Of a DNA stretch of 64,000 bases, positions 47,924-56,184 are shown piece by piece. The notes under the pieces were generated by a model that did no database searches, was not told the DNA's origin, and was given only the letters and a program-made list of their open reading frames with translations. Position 1 is the first letter of the stretch, and the number at the start of each line of letters is the position of its first letter. The position numbers and the translations under genes were made by a program. Source of the stretch: Trichodesmium sp050015995 (lineage in GTDB: Bacteria; Cyanobacteriota; Cyanobacteriia; Cyanobacteriales; Microcoleaceae); assembly GCF_050015995.1 (NCBI RefSeq), contig NZ_JBNHEP010000050.1:1-64000 (forward strand). The letters are read 5' to 3'.

Positions 47924-48649
47924 ATGTCCATCACATCACGAAGTTTGCAAAAGCTCCTCCGGGAGAATATCTCGGGGGAGAAACCCCTCAGCGTTGACCC
48001 CGAAAAGGCCCAAGAGCTGGCGGAAGAGTTATTGGCGCGAGTTGAGCCTCTCGCAGGCGTTAAGCGGAATGATAACTCTCATCATTATAGTCGTTTCCAA
48101 GGGGGGGCAAATGCAGACAAGCCCCCCAGCAACACCCTCTGTTGTTCTATTCTGCTAGAAGAATCAAGCGATCGCTGGTATAGAGATCATACCCATTTAC
48201 ATTTGTTCAGGACTCCGGAGGAACAGCTCTGGGTAGAGTTAGACAGAGAGCGATCGCCTGCCCCCGTTTCAGATATTGATGAAGTGGTTGCCCTGGTCAA
48301 AGCATTTTTGCAGCGGGTCGATCGGCAAAAAGCCCAGGCTGCCAAGCGCCAAAAGCAGAAAGACTTGAAAGTGCAAGCTATCTTGGCTCAGGTGCGTAAA
48401 ATTGCCAAGGAAGATGGATTTGACTTTGCCACCGAAGTCGATAGTATTAAGCTCAAGCTAATTATTCGTCTGTCTGACAATGACTACTTTGCTATTTTGA
48501 TTCCCTTTAACCAGTTCAAGGAGGTGCTGCCCAAATTGCGCACTGCAATTCAGGCTCTCCGCGAGACTTACAACAGCGGCGTTCGCTTTAAAACTCATCT
48601 CAAGCGGGGCTATCGCCGTTCTGACTGGGTTCGTCATGAGGATTTATAG
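47924..48649 (+). CDS. Hypothetical protein upstream of MoxR gene
   Basis: From the ATG at 47924 the protein has 241 residues. The longer frame from 47846 begins inside the MITE and is rejected. It is soluble, with an N-terminal helical part (SLQKLLRENISG), an HYSRFQGG segment, a charged coiled coil (about 125-150) and a C-terminal alpha/beta part (IIRLSDNDYFAILIPFNQF). The family is not recognised. It precedes MoxR on the same strand and, with it, is richer in G+C than neighbouring genes. It may be a partner or regulator of the MoxR/VWA module (inference). Confidence 0.65.
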   Translation: MSITSRSLQKLLRENISGEKPLSVDPEKAQELAEELLARVEPLAGVKRNDNSHHYSRFQGGANADKPPSNTLCCSILLEESSDRWYRDHTHLHLFRTPEEQLWVELDRERSPAPVSDIDEVVALVKAFLQRVDRQKAQAAKRQKQKDLKVQAILAQVRKIAKEDGFDFATEVDSIKLKLIIRLSDNDYFAILIPFNQFKEVLPKLRTAIQALRETYNSGVRFKTHLKRGYRRSDWVRHEDL

Positions 48650-48683
48650 TTACAGCACTTGGCGCTCTCATAAGGTACAGTGC

Positions 48684-48760
48684 GATCCCCCCTAGCCCCC
48701 CTTAGAAAGGGGGGAACGAGGAAAGTCCCCCTTTTTAAGGGGGATTTAGGGGGATCGAGA
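48684..48760. repeat. C-run/G-run palindrome pair
   Basis: Outer arms gatcccccctag and tttagggggatc enclose two inner palindromes around ttagaaag and tttttaag. Same dispersed family as 2547-2726. It separates the hypothetical gene and moxR. Confidence 0.85.
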
Positions 48761-48816
48761 TGTATTGCATAGCAGAGGAAAATGCTGTAAAGTTAGAAGG
48801 ATAAAGGTAAAAGAAA

Positions 48817-49902
48817 ATGATCCGTATTGATGCCCGCGAACTCTATCAAGTTCTGGAACTAACCCCACCGGAGCAAAATATCCTCCTGGTGGGCAAACAT
48901 GGTATTGGCAAATCAGAAATTATTAGCCATTTCTACGGTCAGCGCCAGAAACTGCCCGTAATCCCATTCTTTTTGGGACAAATGAGCGATCCTGGAGATT
49001 TGATTGGCTTGTTGCATAAAGATGAAACAACGGGCCGTTCGGTTTTTTTACCTCCCTACTGGTGGCCTGCCCCCGATCGCCCGGTGGTACTCTTCCTAGA
49101 CGAGCTTAACCGGGCCCGCCCGGAAATTTTGCAGGCAGTTCAAGACCTGACCCTCAACAAAACTTTGGCTGGTAAACCCCTACCCCCTGGCAGTATTGTC
49201 ATTGCTGCGGTCAATGCGGGGGAAGAATATCAACTGACGGAACTCGATCCGGCTCTCGTTTCGCGGTTCAATCTCTACGAGTTTGTGCCGACAGTGGAAG
49301 ATTGGCTGCTCTGGGCTTCCGGACAAGATATAGATTCGCGGGTGCTGATATTTATCCAACAGCATCCGGAGTATCTTGATGGTGACAACCCCGATGCGGA
49401 TGCAGCGATCGCCACCGCCGGCCTGATCAAAACCCCCGATCGCCGGGCTTGGGTCAAAGTCGCGGATTTTCTTCGCCACCATAGAGAGCTGGAGGAGATT
49501 CACTTCAAACTGATTGCTGGTATGGTGGGGAGTCGGGCTAGCGTGGCCTTTCGCCAAAGCCTGGCTACCCAAAGGGGTCTGAGTCCAGAGCAACTTCTGT
49601 TGCAATATTCTAAGCATTCCAAACAGCTTAAAGACTTGGAGATTCAGGATTTTGCCAGTTTGAACGAACGGGTCTTGCTCTGGCTCAATGCCGGACATTG
49701 CCCCGAAGCAAAAGCGGATAATGCCCGCAAAAATCTTTTGAAATATCTCCAGTATCTCCGTAAGGCCAAACAACAGGAGGCGATCGCCCATTTTTCCTCA
49801 CTGGTTCAAGGCCCCAAATTTAGGGATGCGATGGGCTTTGTCGCTGAATCGATAGAGCTGATTGATTTCTTGTCGGAGTATTTGGAGGCGATCGAGGTTT
49901 GA
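48817..49902 (+). CDS. MoxR-type AAA+ ATPase
   Basis: The 361-residue protein has Walker A GKHGIGKS (26-33), Walker B VLFLDELNRA (Asp95, Glu96), a sensor-1 segment IVIAAVNAG and an arginine-finger-type SRFNLYEF. MoxR ATPases act with VWA-domain proteins as chaperone-like complexes for protein activation, metal insertion or stress. The VWA partner is 1.6 kb downstream, with two unrelated genes in between. A helical C-terminal part follows the AAA core. Confidence 0.93.
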   Translation: MIRIDARELYQVLELTPPEQNILLVGKHGIGKSEIISHFYGQRQKLPVIPFFLGQMSDPGDLIGLLHKDETTGRSVFLPPYWWPAPDRPVVLFLDELNRARPEILQAVQDLTLNKTLAGKPLPPGSIVIAAVNAGEEYQLTELDPALVSRFNLYEFVPTVEDWLLWASGQDIDSRVLIFIQQHPEYLDGDNPDADAAIATAGLIKTPDRRAWVKVADFLRHHRELEEIHFKLIAGMVGSRASVAFRQSLATQRGLSPEQLLLQYSKHSKQLKDLEIQDFASLNERVLLWLNAGHCPEAKADNARKNLLKYLQYLRKAKQQEAIAHFSSLVQGPKFRDAMGFVAESIELIDFLSEYLEAIEV

Positions 49903-49912
49903 ACTGGAAAAG

Positions 49913-49946
49913 CCCTCTCCCTAAATTCTTCTCCCACCGGAGAGGG
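49913..49946. terminator. Possible terminator hairpin after moxR
   Basis: ccctctcc and ggagaggg can form an 8-bp stem about 10 bases after the moxR stop. There is no strong T-run, so termination strength is uncertain. Confidence 0.4.
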
Positions 49947-49998
49947 ACTTCTGCTCCTCGCTATAATTGTTATGACGTTATACTACTCAGTAAAGTAA

Positions 49999-50691
49999 AT
50001 GAGCCTCTTACAAATTGATGAGAATATTTGGTGCCTAGATGGGGATTCGGTAACTATGTTTACAATCCCTTTTCAGACAAGAATGACTATTATTCGTCAA
50101 AAAAATGGCGATCTTTGGTTGCATTCTACAGTTGCGATCGATGAAGGTCGTATTAATGCTGTCAAAAAGCTTGGGCGAGTGTCCCACATCATTGCACCAA
50201 ACAGCCTTCATCATTTATTTGTGAAAGACTGGTTCAACCACTTTCCGGATTCAAAAATATGGGTGGCTCCAGGTTTGCCCAAGAAGTTACCAAATTTAGA
50301 GTTTTATGGAATACTCAGAGAAAAACCTGAATCTTTCTGGGAAGATGAAATCGATCAGATTTATTTCGAAGGAAGTAACATTTTAACAGAGATGATTTTT
50401 TTTCATAAAAAATCAAAAACACTTATAGTAACTGACTTGATTCAAAACCACGATCCATCAAAAAACAATTGGTTTTGGAAAATGGTTAAAGGTCTCAATG
50501 GTGTTCTAGCTCCTAATGGAGGTGTACCTAAAGATTTAAGGCTCTGTATAAGAAACAAGAAGCTAGCAACTGAGTCATTTAAAAAAATATGTGAGTGGGA
50601 TTTCCAAAGAATAATAATTAGTCATGGGATTTGTATTAACAATAATGCAAGAGAATTCTTTATAAATTCGTTCGATTGGCTTGATAAATAG
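49999..50691 (+). CDS. DUF4336 family protein (metallo-beta-lactamase-like)
   Basis: The 230-residue protein has the DUF4336 pattern: LQIDENIWCLDGD, VSHIIAPNSLHHLFVKDW with conserved His pair, KIWVAPGL, and SKTLIVTDLIQ. The fold is related to metallo-beta-lactamases but the full zinc motif is not obvious. Function is unknown. It is more AT-rich than moxR next to it, which suggests a separate origin. Confidence 0.8.
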   Translation: MSLLQIDENIWCLDGDSVTMFTIPFQTRMTIIRQKNGDLWLHSTVAIDEGRINAVKKLGRVSHIIAPNSLHHLFVKDWFNHFPDSKIWVAPGLPKKLPNLEFYGILREKPESFWEDEIDQIYFEGSNILTEMIFFHKKSKTLIVTDLIQNHDPSKNNWFWKMVKGLNGVLAPNGGVPKDLRLCIRNKKLATESFKKICEWDFQRIIISHGICINNNAREFFINSFDWLDK

Positions 50692-50703
50692 TATAATAAA
50701 TCA

Positions 50704-50836
50704 ATAGACCTCTCCAAAAATAACCATTGTGAGCCTTTAAGACCAAGGGTTTCATCATCTTTTCTGGAGAAGTCTAATCAACAACAGATTGCCAACCTGC
50801 GGTTGAAAACTGGTTATTTCTGAGTTAGACCTCTTT
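50704..50836. repeat. Possible TIR element (tagacctct ends)
   Basis: Begins tagacctctccaaaaataacc and has ggttatttctgagttagacc near its end. The tagacctctcc motif recurs at 61583 before a transposase fragment. The structure is irregular, so this is tentative. Confidence 0.35.
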
Positions 50837-50899
50837 TTGGCGATCGAGGTGTAAACCAAAAAATCCCTTTCTTGTCTTAATCTCTCATACTGAATAACT

Positions 50900-51520
50900 A
50901 TGATTACGACTCTAACCACCCCCCTATCATTCGATCAATTTGTTGACTGGTATCCGGAAAACGCGACCGATAAATACGAACTACACAATGGAGCAATTGT
51001 CAAAATGCCTTTAGGAACTGGAGAACATTCTAATGTCATCGGTTTTATTGCTGGCGAACTTCATTTTGAAATTCGCCGATCGCAATTGCCTTTGGCCATT
51101 CCCGGCGATTGCTTGCTGAAACCTATCCATGACGAATCTGGCTACCAACCTGATATTATTGTTCTCAATAAAGCGCAACTATCTGAGGAACCCCGTTGGC
51201 AAAAAGAATCAATTATTACCAAGGGAGATTCTGTGCAACTGGCGATAGAGGTTGTCAGTACAAACTGGCAAGATGATTATCTGAGGAAAGTCGGGGAATA
51301 CGAACTGATGGGTATCCCCGAATACTGGATTGTGGATTATCTGGGTTTAGGCGGCAGGCGGTTTATCGGCAATCCCAAACAACCGACTCTTTCTGTTTAC
51401 CAACTGGTGGATGGGGAGTATGAGGTAACGCTGTTTACCGGAAACGAGAGGATTAAGTCTTTGGCTTTCCCGGAATTGCAACTGACCGCCACAGAGATTT
51501 TTGTCGCCAAAACTATTTGA
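50900..51520 (+). CDS. Uma2 family endonuclease-like protein
   Basis: The 206-residue protein has the Uma2 core: FDQFVDWYPENATDKYEL, GYQPDIIVLNK (Asp), LAIEVVSTNWQDDYLRKVGEY (Glu and Lys) and GIPEYWIVDYLG. The PD-(D/E)XK-type residues look intact. It lies between DUF4336 and the VWA gene, and its stop is 20 bases before the VWA start, so cotranscription is likely. Confidence 0.9.
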   Translation: MITTLTTPLSFDQFVDWYPENATDKYELHNGAIVKMPLGTGEHSNVIGFIAGELHFEIRRSQLPLAIPGDCLLKPIHDESGYQPDIIVLNKAQLSEEPRWQKESIITKGDSVQLAIEVVSTNWQDDYLRKVGEYELMGIPEYWIVDYLGLGGRRFIGNPKQPTLSVYQLVDGEYEVTLFTGNERIKSLAFPELQLTATEIFVAKTI

Positions 51521-51539
51521 TAACTATGTTAAATGTGAT

Positions 51540-52841
51540 ATGAGAACGAAACCGATCGCCCGTCACCGCATTGCTCGGATTGTGGAAAAGTGGCTGCTGG
51601 TTGAGCCACTGTTGTTGGCTACCTGGACTAGCCACGCTTTAGTCTCTGAGCCACGCATTCAAACGATTCGCATTCAACGAGGCCGGATTGAGTATAATCC
51701 CGAGTTTATTGAGCAGTTGAGCGATCGCTACCTGGAAGTCGCCCTGCGATTTGAAGCTCTACGGATTCTTCTGAAACACCCCTACAGTCGCCGCCAAGCT
51801 CACTCGAAGATTAGCTATGCTGCCAGCAATTTAACGCTCCAGGAATATTTGCAAACCGAGCTGCCATTTCCTCGGGCGCGGGATATCTTTGGCGATAGCA
51901 GCTACGATCGACAATTTTTCGAGTTTTACTATCACAAGTTGCTTGATTCACAGCCCCCTAGTTCGGATGTGGGAGTCTCTGGAACACTGGGAGCAGGGAC
52001 GGGGGAAGGTAATACCTCAGCTACATCCGGAGCGTCTGGATCTGCTCAATCTGAATCTGAACCCGAATCAGCAGCGGAAACTGAGAATACTTCAGGATTT
52101 AGCGATCGCCCCTCGAATCTCCTCTCGGTGTATACCGATCCCAACCTTAGCGGTGTGGAAAATACTAACCAGTGGGATCGAGATGAATTATTGAGCGATC
52201 GCCTGGATGAGCTGGTGAGAATGGCGCAAGCTAATGACAGTTGGGGCAGCATTGGGGGCAAGTTGCGGGAACAGATTTTGGCAAATCTGCACCCCAAGCT
52301 GGACTATCGGGCGGTTTTGCGGAAGTTTCGCACGTCTATCCTCAGCCAACAGCGGCGACTAACCCGGATGAAACCGAATCGCCGTTATGGGTTTGCCTAT
52401 ATGGGCAGTCGTCGTGACTTTACTACTCGTTTGCTCTTTGCCATTGATGTGAGCGGCTCGATGGGGACGGAGCAGTTACAGCAGGGGTTTTCGGTGGTGA
52501 ATCGCTTTTTTAATTATGGCGTGCAGGCGATCGATGTGATTCAATTTGATGCTGAGATTACAACTGAGGTGATGACGTTCCGTCGCGCCCAGAGGGAAGT
52601 GCAGTTAACCGGACGAGGCGGGACTAATTTTAGCCCGGTTTTGGCGTATCTGGAGGAACATCGAGATTATGATGGTTTGATTATTTACACTGATGGTTAT
52701 GCTCCTTGCCCTGCACCGCCCCAGAATCGGCGGACTCGCATTTTGTGGTTGTTTGTGAGCGAGGCGCATTACCGGAGTTGTTATCCCAAGCTACAGCATC
52801 TGGGGCAAGGGGCTTATCTGAAAGCTAATGCTACACAATGA
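51540..52841 (+). CDS. VWA-domain protein, partner of MoxR (DUF2201/VWA-like)
   Basis: From the ATG at 51540 the protein has 433 residues; the in-frame start at 51501 overlaps the Uma2 gene and is less likely. The N-terminal region (about 1-125) resembles the metallopeptidase-like part of DUF2201 proteins but lacks an evident HExxH. A low-complexity acidic linker follows (about 140-190). The C-terminal VWA domain has a MIDAS DVSGSMG (Asp303), GRGGTNF and YTDGYAP. VWA proteins bind targets through a metal ion and work with MoxR. Confidence 0.88.
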   Translation: MRTKPIARHRIARIVEKWLLVEPLLLATWTSHALVSEPRIQTIRIQRGRIEYNPEFIEQLSDRYLEVALRFEALRILLKHPYSRRQAHSKISYAASNLTLQEYLQTELPFPRARDIFGDSSYDRQFFEFYYHKLLDSQPPSSDVGVSGTLGAGTGEGNTSATSGASGSAQSESEPESAAETENTSGFSDRPSNLLSVYTDPNLSGVENTNQWDRDELLSDRLDELVRMAQANDSWGSIGGKLREQILANLHPKLDYRAVLRKFRTSILSQQRRLTRMKPNRRYGFAYMGSRRDFTTRLLFAIDVSGSMGTEQLQQGFSVVNRFFNYGVQAIDVIQFDAEITTEVMTFRRAQREVQLTGRGGTNFSPVLAYLEEHRDYDGLIIYTDGYAPCPAPPQNRRTRILWLFVSEAHYRSCYPKLQHLGQGAYLKANATQ

Positions 52842-53076
52842 GAGTCTGCAAGTGCTTGACAACACTTTTCAGCGTACTGGGTTGAGGAATCGATTCTCCT
52901 TCAACCTCCCACGCTTCCAAATACATATCCATAACTTCTTCCCCATTCTGAATCGCTTCCCCGCGATTTTTCCCATGAGTGCAAGGCATGACAACGCGAT
53001 CGCTAAACTCTGGAATCGTTACTAAAAAAAGCCGATCCTCCTCAGACTATTGAACGAGCATACTATATTGAATCAT
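52831..53076 (-). pseudogene. HicB-type antitoxin with an internal stop
   Basis: The minus strand reads MIQYSMLVQ, TAG, then SEEDRLFLVTIPEF, VVMPCTHGKNRGEAIQNGEE and YLEAWEVEGESIPQPS. This is a near-complete HicB. The TAG sits where the family has Trp (TGG), a one-base change. No hicA toxin is present. Its end overlaps the VWA gene's stop by 11 bases on the other strand. Confidence 0.88.
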
Positions 53077-53152
53077 CTTGTTTGTCCTCATGTTGTGTTC
53101 AGAATCGGGTCTTTTGGCTACCCCTGAGTCGGGGTCATATCTTTCATCCAAA

Positions 53153-53223
53153 TATATGAAGTTGTCTAAAAAATCATATGAAGTTTATATGAAGTTGTCT
53201 AAAAAATCATATAAAGTTTATAT
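53153..53223. repeat. 33-bp tandem repeat
   Basis: Two 33-bp units (tatatgaagttgtctaaaaa and so on) at 53153 and 53186, followed by a partial third. They lie between the HicB relic and the 209-bp array. Confidence 0.85.
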
Positions 53224-53330
53224 GAACTTTTGGGGTTGTATTTTTCTTTTGGTGCAAGTATCTTGGTAATAACTTAGAGAACAATACTAAAAAAAAGTAT
53301 ATTCTTTGTTCTCTGGGTTCACGTTTACCA

Positions 53331-53699
53331 AAGCAGTTTACAGGGGAGCTACTCAATAAGTAGATTATCCAGTATTTGCAGAATCGCACGCAGAAATTTC
53401 GTGTAGTATCACAAGTGCTAGATAATATGCTGCTCGAGGGAGTTATCCTGGACATACTGTCTCAACCTCTAATCAAATTAGAACAAAAAAATAAGTCAAA
53501 GAAGTCAGAAATTCTTCCTCGAAATCGTCTTATTTACACAAGCAGTTTACAGGGGAGCTACTCAATAAGTAGATGATCCAGTATTTACACAATCACACGC
53601 CCAAATTCGGTGTAGGATCACAAGTGCTAGATAATATCCTGCTGGAGGGAGTTATCCTGCACATGCTCTCTAAACCTCTAATCAAATTAGAACAAAAAA
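53331..53699. repeat. 209-bp repeat array, copies R1 and R2 (R2 partial)
   Basis: R1 starts aagcagtttacaggggagct at 53331; R2 starts at 53540, giving a 209-base period. R2 stops at unit position about 161 (attagaacaaaaaaa), just before orphan gene A. One frame of each unit reads KQFTGELLNK then QYLHNHTPKFGVG and VLDNMLFEGVILDMLS. It looks coding-like, but R1 and R2 carry TAG, and 209 is not a multiple of three. Confidence 0.93.
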
Positions 53700-53763
53700 A
53701 TCGCACTATGCTTTGTCAACTTTAGTTGCATATCGTTTCAAAAAAGACTAGGAGAAAAAAATC

Positions 53764-54042
53764 ATGATTACTCATCAAGGTGGAGATGTATTCCAAACCG
53801 ATAACAGAGATAATATAGCCAACGTTCAGGAAGTTAGAGTCACGCAAAAGACTAACAACACTGCGACTTGGGTTGTTTTAACGACTGCAGTTCCTCGTAT
53901 AAGTAACTTCACGAAGGGGATGAAGTTGACATACAACGCAAAAGGAACACGCAATCCCAATGCGGATAACGCTTTAGAGGTAACAAATGTCGATGGTCCT
54001 TCTAAATATACATGTAATGGAGGTTGGCCTATCAACACTTAA
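53764..54042 (+). CDS. Orphan gene A inside the 209-bp repeat array
   Basis: The 92-residue protein has a good Shine-Dalgarno (aggaga, 9 bases upstream). It is rich in Asn and Thr, and beta-strand-like (VQEVRVTQKTNNTATWVVLT, then LEVTNVDGPSKYTCNGG), with one Cys and no signal peptide or membrane segment. The family is not recognised. It is enclosed by repeat copies R2 and R3, and those flanks share unit positions 118-161 as a direct repeat of about 43 bases. It is followed by the 45-nt motif also found after gene B. Confidence 0.6.
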   Translation: MITHQGGDVFQTDNRDNIANVQEVRVTQKTNNTATWVVLTTAVPRISNFTKGMKLTYNAKGTRNPNADNALEVTNVDGPSKYTCNGGWPINT

Positions 54043-54062
54043 ACGTATTGGACTGTTTCAGC

Positions 54063-54107
54063 GAACGTTTCCCTGCCTAGCCCTGTCCTAAACCGAACAG
54101 CTTGGCG
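54063..54107. repeat. 45-nt 3' motif after orphan gene A
   Basis: gaacgtttccctgcctagcc to aaccgaacagcttggcg, 45 bases, matches 56185-56229 with four differences. Copy R3 begins at the very next base. Confidence 0.88.
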
Positions 54108-54958
54108 CTGGACATGCTGTCTAAACGTCTAATCAAATTAGAACAAAAAAATAAGTCAAAAAAGTCAGAAATTCTGCTTCTAAATCGTCTTATTTACACA
54201 AGCAATTCACCGGGGAGCTACTCAATCAGCAGATGAGCCAGTATTTGCACAATCACACCCCCAAATTCGGTGTAGGACAACAAGTGCTAGATAATATGCT
54301 GTTCGAGGAAGTTATAGCAATGAGCGCTCACATATTTACATACTACTATTATCATCAAGTGTAATACAAAGCTCTACTAATATTACCAATACTTTGAATT
54401 TACTACATTAGTAATTATTTGTATCATGTAAACACACCAGCGCTCATTGCTATATCCTGCACATGCTGTCTAAACGTCTAATCAAATTAGAACAAAAAAA
54501 ATAAGTCAAACAAGTCAGAAATTCTGCTTCTAAATCGTCTTATTTACACAAGCAGTTTACAGGGGAGCTACTCAATAAGCAGATTGTCCAGTATTTGCAC
54601 AATCACACGCCCAAATTCGGTGTCGGACTACAAGTGCTAGATAATATGCTGTTCGAGGGAGTTATCCTGGACATGCTGTCTAAACCTCTAATCAAATTAG
54701 AACAAAAAAATAAGTCAAACAAGTAAGAAATTGTGCCTCGAAATCGTCTTATTTACAGAGGCAGTTTACAGGGGAGCTACTCAATCAGCAGATGATCCAG
54801 TATTTGCACGCTCGCACGCCCAAAATTCGGTGTCGGACTACAAGTGCTAGATAATATGCTGCTTGAGGCAGTTATCCTGGACATACTGTCTCAACCTCTA
54901 ATCAAATTAGAACAAAAAAATAAGTCAAAGAAGTCAGAAATTCTTCCTCGAAATCGTC
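54108..54958. repeat. 209-bp repeat array, copies R3-R6
   Basis: R3 covers unit positions 118-209 only. R4 starts at 54200 and is split by a MITE, R5 starts at 54550 and R6 at 54759. The R4-to-R5 distance is 350, which becomes 210 after removing the MITE and one TA. R6 ends near unit position 200, right before gene B. The coding-like frame is open in R4 and R5 up to the A-run. Confidence 0.93.
54315..54452. mobile_element. TA-flanked MITE, TAGCAATGAGCGCT family
   Basis: Perfect 14-bp ends tagcaatgagcgct and agcgctcattgcta, flanked by TA on both sides, sit inside repeat R4. Removing the element plus one TA restores gttatcctg as in the other copies. The interior is AT-rich and non-coding. Confidence 0.95.
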
Positions 54959-55005
54959 GGGGTGTATGATAAAAGATTGTAAAAATTAAGGAGTAACAAC
55001 CAAAC

Positions 55006-55857
55006 ATGACTCAGAAAAAAATTGAGCAGCAGGGAAGGTACTATTGGGAGTTATTGTTCGATATTGATAACAGTAACAATAACGGTATCATCGACCGTAC
55101 AACTGAAATCAAAACAGTTGAAAAAATTAACACCAAGGATTTTTACTCGCAAACTCTCAACGTGAAAGCAGTGTTTGACTTTAAGAATGAGTCAAGTATA
55201 TCACTTAAATTGGAGGAAGTTGGTCAGGTTGGTAAAAAAATGGAGTTCAGTATCCATTTAGAGGCTGGCATGGAATTGACAAAAACAACTGAGAACTTCC
55301 AGGAAAAAATTACGGAGAAAACCGAAATAAGGAAGTTTTCTGTAGGTCCTAAAAGTAAATTAACAATGTATCGTTTGTGTTACGTTGCGTCAGGCATAAT
55401 CGTAAAATCGGATATAGTTGCAAGTAACCCCAAAGACATAGAAGATATCCATGTCAACCTGACGTATTCTTTGGCAACCCGCCTCCTGGGATTGCCGGAA
55501 ATGGTTGACCTACTTCTCGAGATTCGACCTGGTGTAGACAATATTGAGGAGTGGAAAACAATACGAGAGGAACTGATTAGGAGCACTGGCGCATCACAAG
55601 ATGAAATTTTTCGCAATTTAGTTACAACTTGCTCTAAAATTGAACCAGATCGGGATAACCGATCTGAGTGGGAAAATATACGGACTACATGTTCTGAGAT
55701 CCTAAGTGCTTGGGATAAAACCGAAACGCAACTACTCTTTAATAAGTTACTGACTCGCTTTAGTACCACCCATCCCTTAGAGGACAACAGGGATGAGTGG
55801 AAACGGATTCGCGAAATGTCAAAGTCAATACTTGATGGTATGAAGCAGGTGTTGTAA
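55006..55857 (+). CDS. Orphan gene B, possible beta-pore-forming-type protein
   Basis: The 283-residue protein has a Shine-Dalgarno (aaggag). Residues 1-160 are beta-rich with long amphipathic Ser/Thr/Lys/Glu-alternating strands (KEFSIHLEAG-like, TKTTENFQEKITEKTEIRKF, then SVGPKSKLTMYRLCYVASG). That order, a strand pair, a TT/E-rich hairpin, then a V-x-GP-x-S-x-L-x-x-Y strand, resembles aerolysin/MTX2-type pore formers. Residues 170-283 hold three helical repeats of about 45 residues with DN-x2-EW-x3-R (NIEEWKTIRE, NRSEWENIRT, NRDEWKRIRE). There is no signal peptide. The family is not recognised and the pore-former idea is a hypothesis. Confidence 0.6.
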   Translation: MTQKKIEQQGRYYWELLFDIDNSNNNGIIDRTTEIKTVEKINTKDFYSQTLNVKAVFDFKNESSISLKLEEVGQVGKKMEFSIHLEAGMELTKTTENFQEKITEKTEIRKFSVGPKSKLTMYRLCYVASGIIVKSDIVASNPKDIEDIHVNLTYSLATRLLGLPEMVDLLLEIRPGVDNIEEWKTIREELIRSTGASQDEIFRNLVTTCSKIEPDRDNRSEWENIRTTCSEILSAWDKTETQLLFNKLLTRFSTTHPLEDNRDEWKRIREMSKSILDGMKQVL

Positions 55858-55896
55858 TGAAGGAGTTTTAATAGCTTATTGCCGGAAATTCAGCTG

Positions 55897-55980
55897 TGTC
55901 AGTCCAGTAGGGTGCGTTAGCAGGGGAGCAATTTATCAATAAACAGATAATCTCTGTTCCTGCGTAACGCACCAAAACCC
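55897..55980. repeat. Dispersed repeat with gtgcgtta/taacgcac arms
   Basis: cagtccagtagggtgcgtta and ctgcgtaacgcaccaaaa are partly complementary; relatives are at 29715 and 63480. It lies between gene B and the 45-nt motif. Confidence 0.6.
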
Positions 55981-56032
55981 TTTGCGGAAGCAATCTAGCC
56001 ACAGCAGTAAGGTGTGTTAACAATAGCGAAGA

Positions 56033-56148
56033 TACTGTTGGCGAAAGTAATCTTCACTGTAATCTTTGTGCTACAAGAAGGATTAATCTAGATTGTGGCA
56101 ATTGTAGTTTAATATGTAATATACTTTGCAACACATTTGCCAACAGTA
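56033..56148. mobile_element. TA-flanked MITE, CTGTTGGCRAA family
   Basis: TA-CTGTTGGCGAAAG to TTTGCCAACAG-TA: inverted ends of about 11 bp with TA on both sides, AT-rich interior, no coding. This is the third distinct TA-type family in the window. Confidence 0.85.
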
Positions 56149-56184
56149 TCAGCAAACGTACCACAACTAATTCAACTTATCCTT

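Noticed and set aside
53331..54958. Integron attC sites as the explanation of the array
   Set aside because: The 209-bp units show no attC-like paired core sites and no integrase gene is in the window; the resemblance to gene cassettes is in layout only.
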